NCBI RefSeq assembly: GCF_020885975.1
Contig: NZ_AP025183.1
Span: 558,001 to 622,000 of the forward strand
From: Flavobacterium ammonificans
Lineage (GTDB): Bacteria > Bacteroidota > Bacteroidia > Flavobacteriales > Flavobacteriaceae
Length of the DNA stretch: 64,000 bases
Direction: 5' to 3'
Shown: positions 9,236-18,999 of the stretch, piece after piece
Layout of the letters: each line of letters starts with the position of its first letter
How positions within the stretch are numbered: the first letter of the stretch is position 1
Notes under the pieces: generated by a model
Databases searched by the model: none
What the model was told of the DNA's origin: nothing
The model's input: only the letters and a program-made list of their open reading frames with translations
Position numbers and translations under genes: made by a program

Positions 9236-10126
9236 TTAAAATCGAAACTGCAATAGCATCTCATTGGTGTTTCTCGCTCTGGCTAATTCTGGACGTGCGC
9301 TCATCTCGTAAGCAAATCCAAAAACTAGTCGTTTGCTAATGACTACTGTTGCCATAGCTGCATAGGCTTTATCAGTTCTATACATCCCGCCTAATTCAAA
9401 GGTTTTGTCAATTTGTAGCATTGCTGTCAAATCCAAGGACAATGGGGCGCCACTTACATAACGCAACATGGCAGAGGGTTTTAAGATGAAGGTTGATAAT
9501 TCTCCATCGAGTGGGACATCATATCCTCCGCTCAAAAAAATATGCGGACTATCAGTAGCTACGCTGGCATAGCCAGCATCGTTGGTAGCTTTCTTCGTGT
9601 TTAATAATCTTGGAATCGATAAAGACACATACATCGGTCCTTCTTTATACAAAGCACCTACTCCCACATTAGGATTAAAAGTACTTATCGCTGCTAGAGC
9701 TGGATCCGATTGTACATTGTAGGTCTCTAAACCTAGTGTGTTCACATTATACGAGCTACCTCCTGCTTTGATTCCAAAATAGACATCGGCGGTTTCACTC
9801 ATTTTTAGTTTGTATGAAAAATCCAAACTCACAAAGGTTTGTTTTTCAATGAAGGTTTGATCGTTAATAACAGTCATACCAAATCCTAGTTTCTTTCCTA
9901 AGCTCGTTCCAAAGGATATGGCTTGCGTTTCAGGAGCGTTGGCAATTCCCGTCCACTGCTTTCTCAAAGTGCTCGACACTACTGTTATACTATCCACTCC
10001 TGCATAAGCTGGATTCACTAAATTCATATGTTGGCGGTAAAACGTGTAAACAGTTTCTTGTTGTGCCAGAACAGTACTACTAATTAGAAGTACTAGTATT
10101 GTAACTATATTGTGTAATGGTTTCAT
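9236..10126 (-). CDS. PorP/SprF family T9SS outer membrane protein
   Basis: 296 residues; signal peptide to about residue 22 (TVLAQQE), family signature FYRQHMNLVNPAYAGV, STLRKQWTGIANAPETQ, then beta-barrel strands and terminal LLQFRF. Close paralogue of the protein at 4043-4924. It follows the 1952-residue type B cargo gene by 29 bp, so it is expected to be the dedicated outer membrane partner for that cargo in T9SS export or surface retention. It ends about 20 bp before a terminator, which closes the operon. Confidence 0.93.
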   Translation of the reverse strand: MKPLHNIVTILVLLISSTVLAQQETVYTFYRQHMNLVNPAYAGVDSITVVSSTLRKQWTGIANAPETQAISFGTSLGKKLGFGMTVINDQTFIEKQTFVSLDFSYKLKMSETADVYFGIKAGGSSYNVNTLGLETYNVQSDPALAAISTFNPNVGVGALYKEGPMYVSLSIPRLLNTKKATNDAGYASVATDSPHIFLSGGYDVPLDGELSTFILKPSAMLRYVSGAPLSLDLTAMLQIDKTFELGGMYRTDKAYAAMATVVISKRLVFGFAYEMSARPELARARNTNEMLLQFRF

Positions 10127-10155
10127 TATTCTGTGTGTTTCTTTTTACTTTGGTT

Positions 10156-13100
10156 TTATTTTGAAATGTACATCCACCCTTGCGAATCTATTGTACCATC
10201 ACCGTCTAAATCAATTTGGAACATATACGACCCAACAGGAAGCATTTCGCTGCTACCTTGGTAGTTTCCATTCCAATCATTTTTATAATTAGCTGAATAA
10301 AATACTTGTTTACCATTCGTATTATATACACGTACAATTGATCCTGGATGGTTTTCTATATTGTAGATAACCCAAGTATCATTAATACCATCTCCGTTTG
10401 GAGTTAATCCTTCCATAACGTTGAGTTCTATGGTATCGCAAACATTACCAAGACCATCGCGATCTCTGTCGGCTTGATCTCTGTTAGGTGTGTCTGGACA
10501 ATTGTCTGAGGTGTTGTTCACTCCGTCGCCATCGCGGTCTGGATCACAACTATCAATAATACCATCACCATCCATATCAACTCCATTATCTGGAATACCA
10601 TCGCCATTGACATCCACATCGCAAACGTCTAGTATACCATCATTATCATCGTCAGTATCGGCATTATCTCCTCTACCATCGCCATCGGTATCTTTCCATT
10701 CATTTTTATCTAATGGGAAGGCATCATTAACATCTAAAATAGTATCGCCATCTGAATCTGAATCTCTATAATCTGCTATACCATCGCCATCGGTATCTAT
10801 AGACTGGTTTGGGTTTTGGAAATTATACCCTTCTTCATAATTCGATATGCCGTCGCCATCATCGTCTTTAAAATCAAATGGGTTATTGGGGTTAGTTCCT
10901 TCTTGTTGTTCTATAAAATCAGGAGTCCCGTCACCATCAGTATCTCTTGCGTCACTAGGTGCGTTGGGATTCGTACCTTGTTGTACCTCAACATAATCTG
11001 GAACACCATCACCATCTGTATCTATAGAATCATTCGGGTTGTTTGGATCTGAGCCTTGTTGTACTTCAACATAATCTGGTACACCATCGCCATCAGTGTC
11101 AATTAATGAATCACCTGGAGTATTTGGGTTTGTTCCTTGTAAGTTCTCAACATAATCTGGAATACCATCGCCATCGGTATCTCTACCATCACCTGGTAAA
11201 TTAGGATTAGTGCCTTGTTGTACCTCAACATAATCTGGAACACCATCGCCGTCAGTATCTATTACTTGATCTCCTGGAGTATTTGGATTGGTGCCTTGTT
11301 GGATTTCAACATAATTAGGAATGCCATCGCCATCAGTATCAACTGTATCTCCTGGAAGATTTGGACTGGTACCTTGTTGAACTTCTACAAAGTCTGGAAC
11401 ACCATCGCCATCGGTATCTATTAATTGATCCCCTGGAGCGTTTGGATTGGTACCTTGTAATATTTCTATATAATCTGGTACTCCATCGCCATCGGTGTCT
11501 ATTAATTGATCCCCTGGAGCGTTTGGATTGGTACCTTGTTGTACTTCAATATAATCTGCAATACCATCGCCATCAGTATCTTTTACATCTCCTGGATTGG
11601 TTGGATTAGTTCCTTGTTGGATTTCAACATAATCCGGAACACCATCACCATCCCTGTCTCTCGCATCATTTGGATGGTTTGGATTGGTGCCTTGTTGTAC
11701 TTCAACATAATCTGGAACACCATCGCCATCAGTATCTATTAATTGATCCCCTGGAGCGTTTGGATTGGTACCTTGTAATATTTCGATATAATCTGGTACT
11801 CCATCGCCATCGGTATCTATTAATTGATCCCCTGGAGCGTTTGGATTGGTACCTTGTTGTACTTCAATATAATCTGCAATACCATCGCCATCAGTATCTT
11901 TTACATCTCCTGGATTGGTTGGATTAGTTCCTTGTTGGATTTCAACATAATCCGGAACACCATCACCATCCCTGTCTCTCGCATCATTTGGATTGTTTGG
12001 ATTGGTGCCTTGTTGTACTTCAACATAATCTGGAACACCATCACCATCGGTATCTATTAATTGATCCCCTGGAGCGTTTGGATTAGTACCTTGTAATATT
12101 TCGATATAATCTGGTACTCCGTCGCCATCGGTATCTAGTAAAGAATCTCCTGGAGCGTTTGGATTGGTTCCTTGTTGTACTTCAATATAATCTACAATAC
12201 CATCGCCATCAGTATCTTTTACATCTCCTGGCAAATTAGGATTAGTGCCTTGTTGTGCCTCAACATAATCCGGCACACCATCGCCGTCAGTATCTTTTAG
12301 ATCTCCTGGATTGGTTGGATTAGTTCCTTGTTGTACTTCAACATAATCTGGAACACCATCACCATCGGTATCTATTAATTGATCCCCTGGAGCGTTTGGA
12401 TTGGTACCTTGTAATATTTCGATATAATCTGGTACTCCGTCGCCATCGGTGTCTAGTAAAGAATCCCCTGGAGTGTTTGGATTAGTGCCTTGTTGTATTT
12501 CAATATAATCTGCAATACCATCGCCATCAGTATCTTTTACATCTCCTGGATTGGTTGGATTGGTTCCTTGTTGTACCTCAACATAATCCGGCACACCATC
12601 GCCGTCAGTATCTTTTACATCTCCTGGATTGGTTGTATTAGTTCCTTGTTGGATTTCAACATAATCTGGAACACCATCACCATCAGTATCCCTAGCATCA
12701 TTCGGATTAGTTGGGTTAGTGCCTTGTTGAAGCTCAACATAATCTGGAACGCCATCGCGGTCAGTATCTTTCTTATCATTTGGATTGGTTGGACTTGTCC
12801 CTTCCTGTATTTCAACTGTATTAGGCACTCCGTCTCCATCTATATCAGGATCCGTGGTGTCTCCAATGCCATCATTATCCAAATCACTATCAATAAATAA
12901 AGTAAAAGTGGCTGAACCGCTACCAGCAGCATTCGTTGCTGTAACTGTATATAAACGACTTGACATAATCGCTGTTGGAGTTCCTGAAATTAAACCCGTG
13001 CTACTATTTAGTACTACACCCGTCGGTAAAGCTGGAACAATAGTAAATGTAGCAGCACCTCCCGAGTTAATTGTTGCTAAACTAATCGCCCTATTCACCA

Positions 13101-16014
13101 CTGCGTTATGAGTCGTTGAGACAAAACTAATGCTTGGTGGGGCCAAAGTTTGAATATTAGCATTGGTTACTTGAGCCACTGGATTTCCATTAGCATCCTG
13201 ATAACTTAGTGTTAAATTATAAGTAGTAAATGATAATGTTCCACCCGCAACTACATTGTTTGGATTCACTGTTAATGGATTAGTACCAACAACATGTGAA
13301 AAACTTACAGATGTGGTATTAGTCATGGTCCAGACAATTGGAGCCCCTCCAGCAGTTGGTGTAAAAGTTAATCTTACCGAGCCTGCTAAAGGAATTTCGG
13401 GCAAGCTATAATTTATGTTTAAAGTAGTAGCACCTGTTGTATTTGCAGCAGGAGAGTTTAATACCGGAGGTTGAGTGGTTCCTGTTACCACTGTTATTGT
13501 TTGAGTAGCTGTACAACCACTGGCATTAGTATAGGTAATCGTTGTTGATCCTGGACTTATTCCCGTAACTACTCCTGTATTGGATATTGAAGCTACAGCG
13601 GTATTAGATGAGACCCATACATTTGAATTTGCAGGAGTAGTGGTAGCTGTTAATGTTGAGCTGTCCCCTGCCATTACTGAATTAGATCCGCTTATCGTGG
13701 GTGATTGAGCCGATATGTTTCCTTGTAAAATATAGGATTTTCTATATAACGGGTTACTGGAACCTACTTCTATATTAAGAATTCTATCTAGGGTTGGAGA
13801 CAATACTGCTGCTGTTGGATTGCTTATAACACGTACATGAATAGTTGTAGGATTCAATGTGCCTGCACTAGCAGTTAAAGTAATAGGATTAGTACTAAAG
13901 CTAGTACCATTTTGAGAAATTTCATATATTCTATTAGGCGCTCTAATTACAACCGAATTATTAGAAAGATTTGTTCCTGAAACACTAAAAGTTTGAGCCG
14001 CTGAGGGTCTATTCACACAGGCTTCAAAAGAACTAAAAGCAGTAGGCGAAATAACCAATTGATCAGTAAAAGGAAATGGTAGCGGATCTTTAATGAATCT
14101 AAAATTATCTATACAAGCGCTCATTGGTAATCTAGCAGCAAAACCGTCTCCAAAAATAAATGAAGGATTAGAAGGAACAGCTAACCCATCAGCCACATCA
14201 ACCACCAAGACTAAATTCCCATTCAATCTCATCCGAATTGTATTGGCTATGAATTGTACCGATAAATTATAATTGGTATTGGGTACTAATTGAACATTCG
14301 TAAATTGAGAGTCTATATCCTGAAGGAAAGTAGTTCGATAAAAAACACTTAAACGCCCCAAATTTGAAACTTTTACTCCAAAATCTCTTCCTGAATTGGA
14401 AGAATTTAATAAAAAACTGGTTGTTGATGGAAGGGAAGGTAAACTAAAATCTACATCAAATTGAAACGCATTAGCATTAAAACTTGATAATGGAATAGCT
14501 GCCGTTCTAACAATACTATTCCAATCAGTGTCTGTACACACGCTATTAGCCCCTAAAATAGTTGTGGTGCCAGGAGATGTAATTGTTGCAGATCCCGTTC
14601 CAATTGAGGGTGCTAATGAGTTGTTGAATGGATACTCCAGTAACACTTCGCCACCAATAGTAATGTTTGTAGTACTTGTTACCGTGCCGCCAGGGGTAGT
14701 AACCGAAATGGCTCCTGTGGTAGCTCCTACAGGTATTCTTGCTGTAATTTGTGTAGCAGAGTTTACAGTGAAACTAGTCGCATTAGTTCCATTAAAACTA
14801 ACGGTAGTGGCACCGGTAAAATCAGTTCCTGTAATTACAACTGGAGAGCCTATTGCTCCAGATGTAGGTGTAAACGATGAAATTGTTGGGGGTGTTGAGT
14901 TAACTGTTGCACTAGAAACACTAAAACCTAATGCATTCACCGCTCGAAGTGCTACCGTATAAGCTAGTCCGTTAGTCAAGCCTGGAATAGTTACAGGAGA
15001 GGCTGAGTCTACTGGATTAAGTGGAATCCAAGTTGTACCTCCATTTGTTGTATATTCGTAATTAGTTATTGCGCTCCCTCCATTGTTTCCCGGCGTAAAA
15101 CTGATTGAAAGTTCACCATTACCACGAGTTGCTATAAGATTTGTAGGAGCGGATGGAACAGTAACAGGAGTTGAAGTAACTGAAGCACTTCCTATACTAG
15201 CTCCCAATATATTGAGTGCTCTAAGTGACACTGTATAGGAGGTGCCATTGGTCAATCCAGAGATAGTAACTGGAGAAGTAGTATCTACTGGATTTAAAGC
15301 TACCCATGTTGAACCTCCGTTAATTGTATATTCGTAATTAGTTATTGACGAACCGCCATCTGATCCTGGTGTGAATGCGATTTCAAGCTGTCCATTACCC
15401 GGAGTTGCAACTAAGCTGGTAGGTGCTTGTGGAACTGAACCCGTAAATGAAACCCATCGACCAGTAGAAGAACTAGTGCTATTAATTAAAAGAAAAGACC
15501 CGTTAATCCGAAAAGTATTATTTGAATAATCGGAAAAAATTGTTGCGTTACTTGCATTAGAACTCCAAGCGGTTATTAATTTAGAATTCGTAGCGGGATT
15601 AGGAGAAAAACCACCTATTTTTCCTCTATCAGAATTATACCGAGAAAAAGCAACTGCACCAATCCAAATATCATTTGGAGTAGCCATTACGCTTACAGAA
15701 TTGCCAGCTAAATTGTCTAATGATGCATTGTTTAAAATATTTCCCAATGTTACTTTAACATCTTGCCCGTTAAAAAACACAACCTCAAGATTTGAAGGGC
15801 TTATAGACCATGGAGTAACTCTATTTGATGCAACATTCAAAAAAGTCAATGTCAAAGGTTGATTTGTAAAACTATTACCTGCATAACTTCCACTAACATT
15901 ATACCAAGTCATAGAATAATTTAGGTTCTGTCCGTGAGAAAATGTTGTGGCAAATATTATAAACAATAAGTATAAATTTTGAAACTTGCCTTTTGAGAAA
16001 AGTAATTTTTTCAT
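10156..16014 (-). CDS. Giant secreted Ca-binding repeat protein with T9SS type B sorting domain
   Basis: 1952 residues. Signal peptide about 1-28; beta-rich head; two fibronectin type III domains at about 195-375 (TNYEYTINGGSTW, TNYEYTTNGGTTW); an IPT/TIG domain about 378-455 (PTSGAIGSPVVITGTDF); a LamG-like region about 460-640; a bacterial Ig-like 2 domain about 770-845 (GVVTGISPGSTTITYTNA); a further Ig/cadherin-like part; then about 25 thrombospondin type 3-like units ([19 protein letters not shown]) over about 1045-1740, a mixed Asp-rich stretch, and a type B sorting domain (TPNGDGINDTW to GWMYISK). Longest surface protein here except the 2044-aa one. Its sorting domain is nearly the same as that of the 1310-aa protein, so both probably use the same machinery with paired PorP proteins. 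Confidence 0.93.
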   Translation of the reverse strand: MKKLLFSKGKFQNLYLLFIIFATTFSHGQNLNYSMTWYNVSGSYAGNSFTNQPLTLTFLNVASNRVTPWSISPSNLEVVFFNGQDVKVTLGNILNNASLDNLAGNSVSVMATPNDIWIGAVAFSRYNSDRGKIGGFSPNPATNSKLITAWSSNASNATIFSDYSNNTFRINGSFLLINSTSSSTGRWVSFTGSVPQAPTSLVATPGNGQLEIAFTPGSDGGSSITNYEYTINGGSTWVALNPVDTTSPVTISGLTNGTSYTVSLRALNILGASIGSASVTSTPVTVPSAPTNLIATRGNGELSISFTPGNNGGSAITNYEYTTNGGTTWIPLNPVDSASPVTIPGLTNGLAYTVALRAVNALGFSVSSATVNSTPPTISSFTPTSGAIGSPVVITGTDFTGATTVSFNGTNATSFTVNSATQITARIPVGATTGAISVTTPGGTVTSTTNITIGGEVLLEYPFNNSLAPSIGTGSATITSPGTTTILGANSVCTDTDWNSIVRTAAIPLSSFNANAFQFDVDFSLPSLPSTTSFLLNSSNSGRDFGVKVSNLGRLSVFYRTTFLQDIDSQFTNVQLVPNTNYNLSVQFIANTIRMRLNGNLVLVVDVADGLAVPSNPSFIFGDGFAARLPMSACIDNFRFIKDPLPFPFTDQLVISPTAFSSFEACVNRPSAAQTFSVSGTNLSNNSVVIRAPNRIYEISQNGTSFSTNPITLTASAGTLNPTTIHVRVISNPTAAVLSPTLDRILNIEVGSSNPLYRKSYILQGNISAQSPTISGSNSVMAGDSSTLTATTTPANSNVWVSSNTAVASISNTGVVTGISPGSTTITYTNASGCTATQTITVVTGTTQPPVLNSPAANTTGATTLNINYSLPEIPLAGSVRLTFTPTAGGAPIVWTMTNTTSVSFSHVVGTNPLTVNPNNVVAGGTLSFTTYNLTLSYQDANGNPVAQVTNANIQTLAPPSISFVSTTHNAVVNRAISLATINSGGAATFTIVPALPTGVVLNSSTGLISGTPTAIMSSRLYTVTATNAAGSGSATFTLFIDSDLDNDGIGDTTDPDIDGDGVPNTVEIQEGTSPTNPNDKKDTDRDGVPDYVELQQGTNPTNPNDARDTDGDGVPDYVEIQQGTNTTNPGDVKDTDGDGVPDYVEVQQGTNPTNPGDVKDTDGDGIADYIEIQQGTNPNTPGDSLLDTDGDGVPDYIEILQGTNPNAPGDQLIDTDGDGVPDYVEVQQGTNPTNPGDLKDTDGDGVPDYVEAQQGTNPNLPGDVKDTDGDGIVDYIEVQQGTNPNAPGDSLLDTDGDGVPDYIEILQGTNPNAPGDQLIDTDGDGVPDYVEVQQGTNPNNPNDARDRDGDGVPDYVEIQQGTNPTNPGDVKDTDGDGIADYIEVQQGTNPNAPGDQLIDTDGDGVPDYIEILQGTNPNAPGDQLIDTDGDGVPDYVEVQQGTNPNHPNDARDRDGDGVPDYVEIQQGTNPTNPGDVKDTDGDGIADYIEVQQGTNPNAPGDQLIDTDGDGVPDYIEILQGTNPNAPGDQLIDTDGDGVPDFVEVQQGTSPNLPGDTVDTDGDGIPNYVEIQQGTNPNTPGDQVIDTDGDGVPDYVEVQQGTNPNLPGDGRDTDGDGIPDYVENLQGTNPNTPGDSLIDTDGDGVPDYVEVQQGSDPNNPNDSIDTDGDGVPDYVEVQQGTNPNAPSDARDTDGDGTPDFIEQQEGTNPNNPFDFKDDDGDGISNYEEGYNFQNPNQSIDTDGDGIADYRDSDSDGDTILDVNDAFPLDKNEWKDTDGDGRGDNADTDDDNDGILDVCDVDVNGDGIPDNGVDMDGDGIIDSCDPDRDGDGVNNTSDNCPDTPNRDQADRDRDGLGNVCDTIELNVMEGLTPNGDGINDTWVIYNIENHPGSIVRVYNTNGKQVFYSANYKNDWNGNYQGSSEMLPVGSYMFQIDLDGDGTIDSQGWMYISK
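10940..12860 (-). repeat. Thrombospondin type 3-like tandem array with higher-order period
   Basis: About 25 in-frame units of 25-27 codons. A block of four units recurs with a 318 bp period: identical text starts at 11421, 11739 and 12057, and the order of unit types (IADYIEVQQ, YIEILQ, YVEVQQ, YVEIQQ) repeats four times. This points to unequal exchange of four-unit blocks. Confidence 0.85.
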
Positions 16015-16066
16015 AATAATAATACAGTCTTTGTGGGGTGAATCATTTTTTATAAGTGTTTTGGGG

Positions 16067-16074
16067 CAAAAATA
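16067..16074 (-). promoter_or_regulatory. -7 box for the 1952-aa adhesin operon
   Basis: TATTTTTG on the minus strand, a full match to TAnnTTTG, about 53 nt upstream of the ATG. No good -33 TTTG is present at the normal distance; instead the operator's minus-strand half-site starts 46 nt upstream, as expected for an activator-dependent promoter. Confidence 0.6.
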
Positions 16075-16116
16075 TGATATAAGAATGGCCGCTTTTTTCG
16101 TTTTTTTATAAACTTT

Positions 16117-16140
16117 GTCAAGAAAAATAATTTTAAGGAC
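16117..16140. promoter_or_regulatory. Putative AraC-regulator operator, site B
   Basis: GTCA (16117-16120, one mismatch to GTCC) and GGAC (16137-16140) as inverted half-sites 20 bp apart; outward flanks read TGACAAAGTTT and GGACAAATTT. It sits between the divergent 1952-aa adhesin gene and the first AraC gene and could control both. Confidence 0.65.
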
Positions 16141-16165
16141 AAATTTAACTTTTATGCAAAAGCCC

Positions 16166-16173
16166 TAAATTTG
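16166..16173 (+). promoter_or_regulatory. -7 box of the first AraC gene
   Basis: TAAATTTG followed by CAAAA, full match to TAnnTTTG, 19 nt before the ATG at 16193. A weak TTTA stands at the -33 position and the operator half-site GGAC begins 29 nt upstream of the box. Confidence 0.6.
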
Positions 16174-16192
16174 CAAAAAAGACCCACCATTA

Positions 16193-17389
16193 ATGCTGCT
16201 ATACATTTCACTATTTACAATTCTATTATCCCTTCTTTTACTACTAAATAATTGGAGGATTAATAAAAATGCTGTTTTTTTAGCCCTTTTATTAATCTGT
16301 TCTTCCATCTATGGGATAACACACTATTTTGTGGTTTATGGGAAATCGGCGTTTTGGTTAGCTGTATTTTACAACCATTTTACACCATTAATGCTGTTAC
16401 TTGGTCCTTTTTTACTGTTTTATATTCGTGGCACCTTGGAGGATAATGATGGTTTAACCAAAAAGGATTGGATACATTTTATTCTTGCCCTAATTCATCT
16501 AATGGGGATTATTCCTTACAGCTTACAGCCGTTTTCTGAAAAATTAAACATCGCCAATGCATTACTAGAGAATGTGGATCAGATTCTAACAATTAATAGT
16601 AATTATTTTTACAGTGTACCATTCAATTTTTTAATTAGACCGATACTCTTTTTAACCTATATCATTTATTGTATGTATTTAATTTGGAAACGGTTTGCTA
16701 TTCCAAATTACGACAGTAATATTCCCAAAAAACAACTCTTAATTAGTTTGCGCTGGTTGATTATTTTAATTAGTAGTTTGTTTTTTATTGTAATTGAATT
16801 TTTAATTTTAACTGTAAACTCCATTCATACTAAGCCAAGCATTGGTTTAGTAAACTCCTATCCATTATATATTCTATCAGGGGCGGCCTATTGTGTCATG
16901 TCATTCTCTCTGTTGCTTTTTCCAAATATTTTGTATGGTTTTCCCAAACGTAAAACTTCAGAAAGAACAAATACAGAAACCCAGAATAAAACGGATGCTA
17001 GTGAGTCTGAAAATAGTGAAAACGAGGATCCATTTAATGATTTAACACTAGCCATCCAAGAGTACTTAGCCTCCGAAAAACCGTTTTTAAACCCCGATTT
17101 TTCCATTAGTGATATTGCTAGTGCAATGCAGGTTCCTTTAAACCATGTGTCTTATTGTATCAATACCGTAATGAAAATAAAATTTTCAGACTTAAAATCG
17201 GATTTACGTGTTACTTATTCGTTGGAGCTTTTGTCAGGTAAAATTAAACATTCTTATACGATTGAAGGAATTGCACATCATTCGGGATTTAAAACGCGCG
17301 CTAATTTTTATAATGCCTTTAAGGCAAAAATAGGAATGACTCCTACCGAGTACCAAACATCTAATTCATTGAACAACAAGCTCATTTAA
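16193..17389 (+). CDS. Membrane-anchored AraC-family regulator
   Basis: 398 residues. The first about 245 contain seven hydrophobic segments (e.g. 1-20, 30-50, 58-82, 95-112, 150-170, 188-210, 225-245) and end with a positive FPKRK stretch, placing the rest in the cytoplasm. After an acidic linker (about 250-280), the last about 100 residues form an AraC double helix-turn-helix: SISDIASAMQVPLNHVSYCI and, in the second, GFKTRANFYNAFKAKIG followed by MTPTEY. Such sensor-regulators probably respond to a signal at the membrane. Divergent from the 1952-aa adhesin operon with a shared operator between them; 140 bp before a paralogous regulator gene. Ligand unknown. Confidence 0.9.
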   Translation: MLLYISLFTILLSLLLLLNNWRINKNAVFLALLLICSSIYGITHYFVVYGKSAFWLAVFYNHFTPLMLLLGPFLLFYIRGTLEDNDGLTKKDWIHFILALIHLMGIIPYSLQPFSEKLNIANALLENVDQILTINSNYFYSVPFNFLIRPILFLTYIIYCMYLIWKRFAIPNYDSNIPKKQLLISLRWLIILISSLFFIVIEFLILTVNSIHTKPSIGLVNSYPLYILSGAAYCVMSFSLLLFPNILYGFPKRKTSERTNTETQNKTDASESENSENEDPFNDLTLAIQEYLASEKPFLNPDFSISDIASAMQVPLNHVSYCINTVMKIKFSDLKSDLRVTYSLELLSGKIKHSYTIEGIAHHSGFKTRANFYNAFKAKIGMTPTEYQTSNSLNNKLI

Positions 17390-17423
17390 CATTAGCGCCC
17401 TCTTTTGTTAAATCAACAAACTT

Positions 17424-17447
17424 GTCCTTATTTTTAATTTTTAGGAC
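17424..17447. promoter_or_regulatory. Putative AraC-regulator operator, site C
   Basis: GTCC (17424-17427) and GGAC (17444-17447), G-to-G 20 bp, outward flanks GGACAAGTTTG and GGACACATTT. It lies between the first and second AraC genes, with the GGAC half 47 nt upstream of the second gene's -7 box. Confidence 0.7.
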
Positions 17448-17490
17448 ACATTTCCTTTCTTTTGTGTTGGTTATAGTTAGATACAATTGT

Positions 17491-17498
17491 TATTTTTG
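17491..17498 (+). promoter_or_regulatory. -7 box of the second AraC gene
   Basis: TATTTTTG followed by CAAAA, full consensus; TTG at 17467-17469 is a possible -33 element with a spacer of about 20. The predicted start site lies about 25 nt before the GTG start codon, showing the second AraC gene has its own promoter. Confidence 0.6.
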
Positions 17499-17529
17499 CA
17501 AAATACAACTTCTAACTTAATCGAATACC

Positions 17530-18705
17530 GTGCTTTTATATCTGTCGATACTTACGCTCCTTTTTTCTTTTGTGTTGGTTTTTTTTAATCGTAAAAAAAA
17601 TCCGAACCAACTTTTCCTGTCGGGATTTTTTATCATCACCTCATGTTTTGGTGTAGCGCATCATTTTGTATTTCACAGCCATGATGTCTTTTGGATAGCG
17701 ATACTATTTAATCATTTTGTGCCCTTGATGTTCTTGATCGGTCCCTTATTGTATTTTTATGTACGGGGCGCTTTAGAACCTACCCAACCTTATACCATTT
17801 GGCATATACACCATTTAATTCTTCCTATTTGGAGTTTAATTGGGACGATTCCCTATTACGTCAAGCCTTTTTCTGAGAAAGAAGCCATTGCAAAGCAGCT
17901 CATTGAATCCATAAATGATATTCGGCTTATTGATGTGAATCTGTTTTATGATGCGGGAGAGAGTTTTATGTTGCGCACAATGCTTTGCTTGTTCTATAGC
18001 TTGGGTGCTGGAATTTTAGTCATTCGAAAATACCGTTCGCTTTCCAAGAGGGAGCCAAAAATGAATAGACAAGAACTGCAAGTAATTCGCTGGTTAACTG
18101 TTTTGCTTTCCTGTGTTTTTGGTATAAGCTTGATTTTCATTTCATTGGCTTTTCAAGTAGCGCATTATGAAATTAAAGACATCATTAAAAATCAAACGGA
18201 GATTTATGTGCTATCAGGAATTATTTACCTGATTTTAACCCTGTCGTTGTTGCAATTCCCAAATGTGTTGTATGGCTTGTCGCCGAAAAAAGTAAAAGAA
18301 GACCATCAAGAAGCAGCCCCTGAAGTTGAAACAAAACCTGCCAAAACCTACAAAAAGAAGGTAAAATACATTGGGACACCGCTAGAACGCATTAACCAGT
18401 ATTTAGAAGTGGAAAAACCGTATTTAAGTCGGGATTTTTCTGTTTTTAGTATAGCGGTAGCCATCGGATTGGCCGAGACCCAGATTAACAACTGTATTAA
18501 AAATGAAATGAAAACCTCATTCGTCAAGTTACGCACCCAATTACGAGTGAAGTATGCATTATCTCTTTTGGAGAACAAATCGAATGATAAGATCACTATT
18601 GAAGCTATTGGAGAGCAGTCGGGATTTAAAACACGGTCTAATTTTTATGCTGCTTTTAAAGAAGTCACCGGACTAACTCCTACCGAATTCATCCAAAATA
18701 AGTAA
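17530..18705 (+). CDS. Membrane-anchored AraC-family regulator
   Basis: 391 residues starting from GTG; the start is set by alignment with its paralogues (MLLYLSILTLLF against MLLYISLFTILL). Same plan as the gene before it: seven hydrophobic segments to about residue 250, a basic YGLSPKKVKED boundary, a linker, and a C-terminal AraC double helix-turn-helix ending GFKTRSNFYAAFKEVTG, LTPTEF. The first helix-turn-helix (AVAIGLAETQINNCI) differs from the NHVSYCI form of the other two copies, so it may bind the same operator with different affinity. Own promoter and operator upstream. Convergent with the fibre operon across a repeat-rich spacer. Confidence 0.88.
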   Translation: MLLYLSILTLLFSFVLVFFNRKKNPNQLFLSGFFIITSCFGVAHHFVFHSHDVFWIAILFNHFVPLMFLIGPLLYFYVRGALEPTQPYTIWHIHHLILPIWSLIGTIPYYVKPFSEKEAIAKQLIESINDIRLIDVNLFYDAGESFMLRTMLCLFYSLGAGILVIRKYRSLSKREPKMNRQELQVIRWLTVLLSCVFGISLIFISLAFQVAHYEIKDIIKNQTEIYVLSGIIYLILTLSLLQFPNVLYGLSPKKVKEDHQEAAPEVETKPAKTYKKKVKYIGTPLERINQYLEVEKPYLSRDFSVFSIAVAIGLAETQINNCIKNEMKTSFVKLRTQLRVKYALSLLENKSNDKITIEAIGEQSGFKTRSNFYAAFKEVTGLTPTEFIQNK

Positions 18706-18999
18706 TTCACGGATGTCTGTTATCGGTTGTCTGTTCCTTGTTCAAAGTTTAAGGTTTAAGGTTCGTTGTTCAACATTCCTTGTTCCTTGTTCCTTGTTCA
18801 TCATTCTTTGTTCCTTGTTCAAAGTTTAAAGTTTAAGGTTCCTTGTTCAACATTCCTTGTTCCTTGTTCAAAATTCGATGTTCCTTGTTCAAAGTTTAAG
18901 GTTTTAAGGTTCAAAAGATTTTCCAAATTTCTCTAATTTCTTAAATCTGCGTTGCTATATCAAAAATCGTTAATCAACATTCTAAAGTCTGCAATCAAT
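18706..18999. repeat. Repeat-rich spacer between convergent genes
   Basis: Imperfect short repeats of CCTTGTTC and TTCAAAGTTTAAGGTT fill about 18730-18915, in irregular order, followed by an AT-rich stretch to the end of the fibre operon. No open frame or hairpin terminator with T-run was recognised. Similar simple repeats are scattered in Flavobacterium spacers; origin and role are unclear. Confidence 0.6.

Noticed and set aside
10490..12900. Many plus-strand open frames opposite the calcium-repeat array
   Set aside because: They repeat with the same period as the minus-strand array and are shadows of its codons.
18706..18999. Intrinsic terminator or RNA gene behind the fibre operon
   Set aside because: No stem followed by a T-run and no recognisable RNA fold was found in this repeat-rich stretch.
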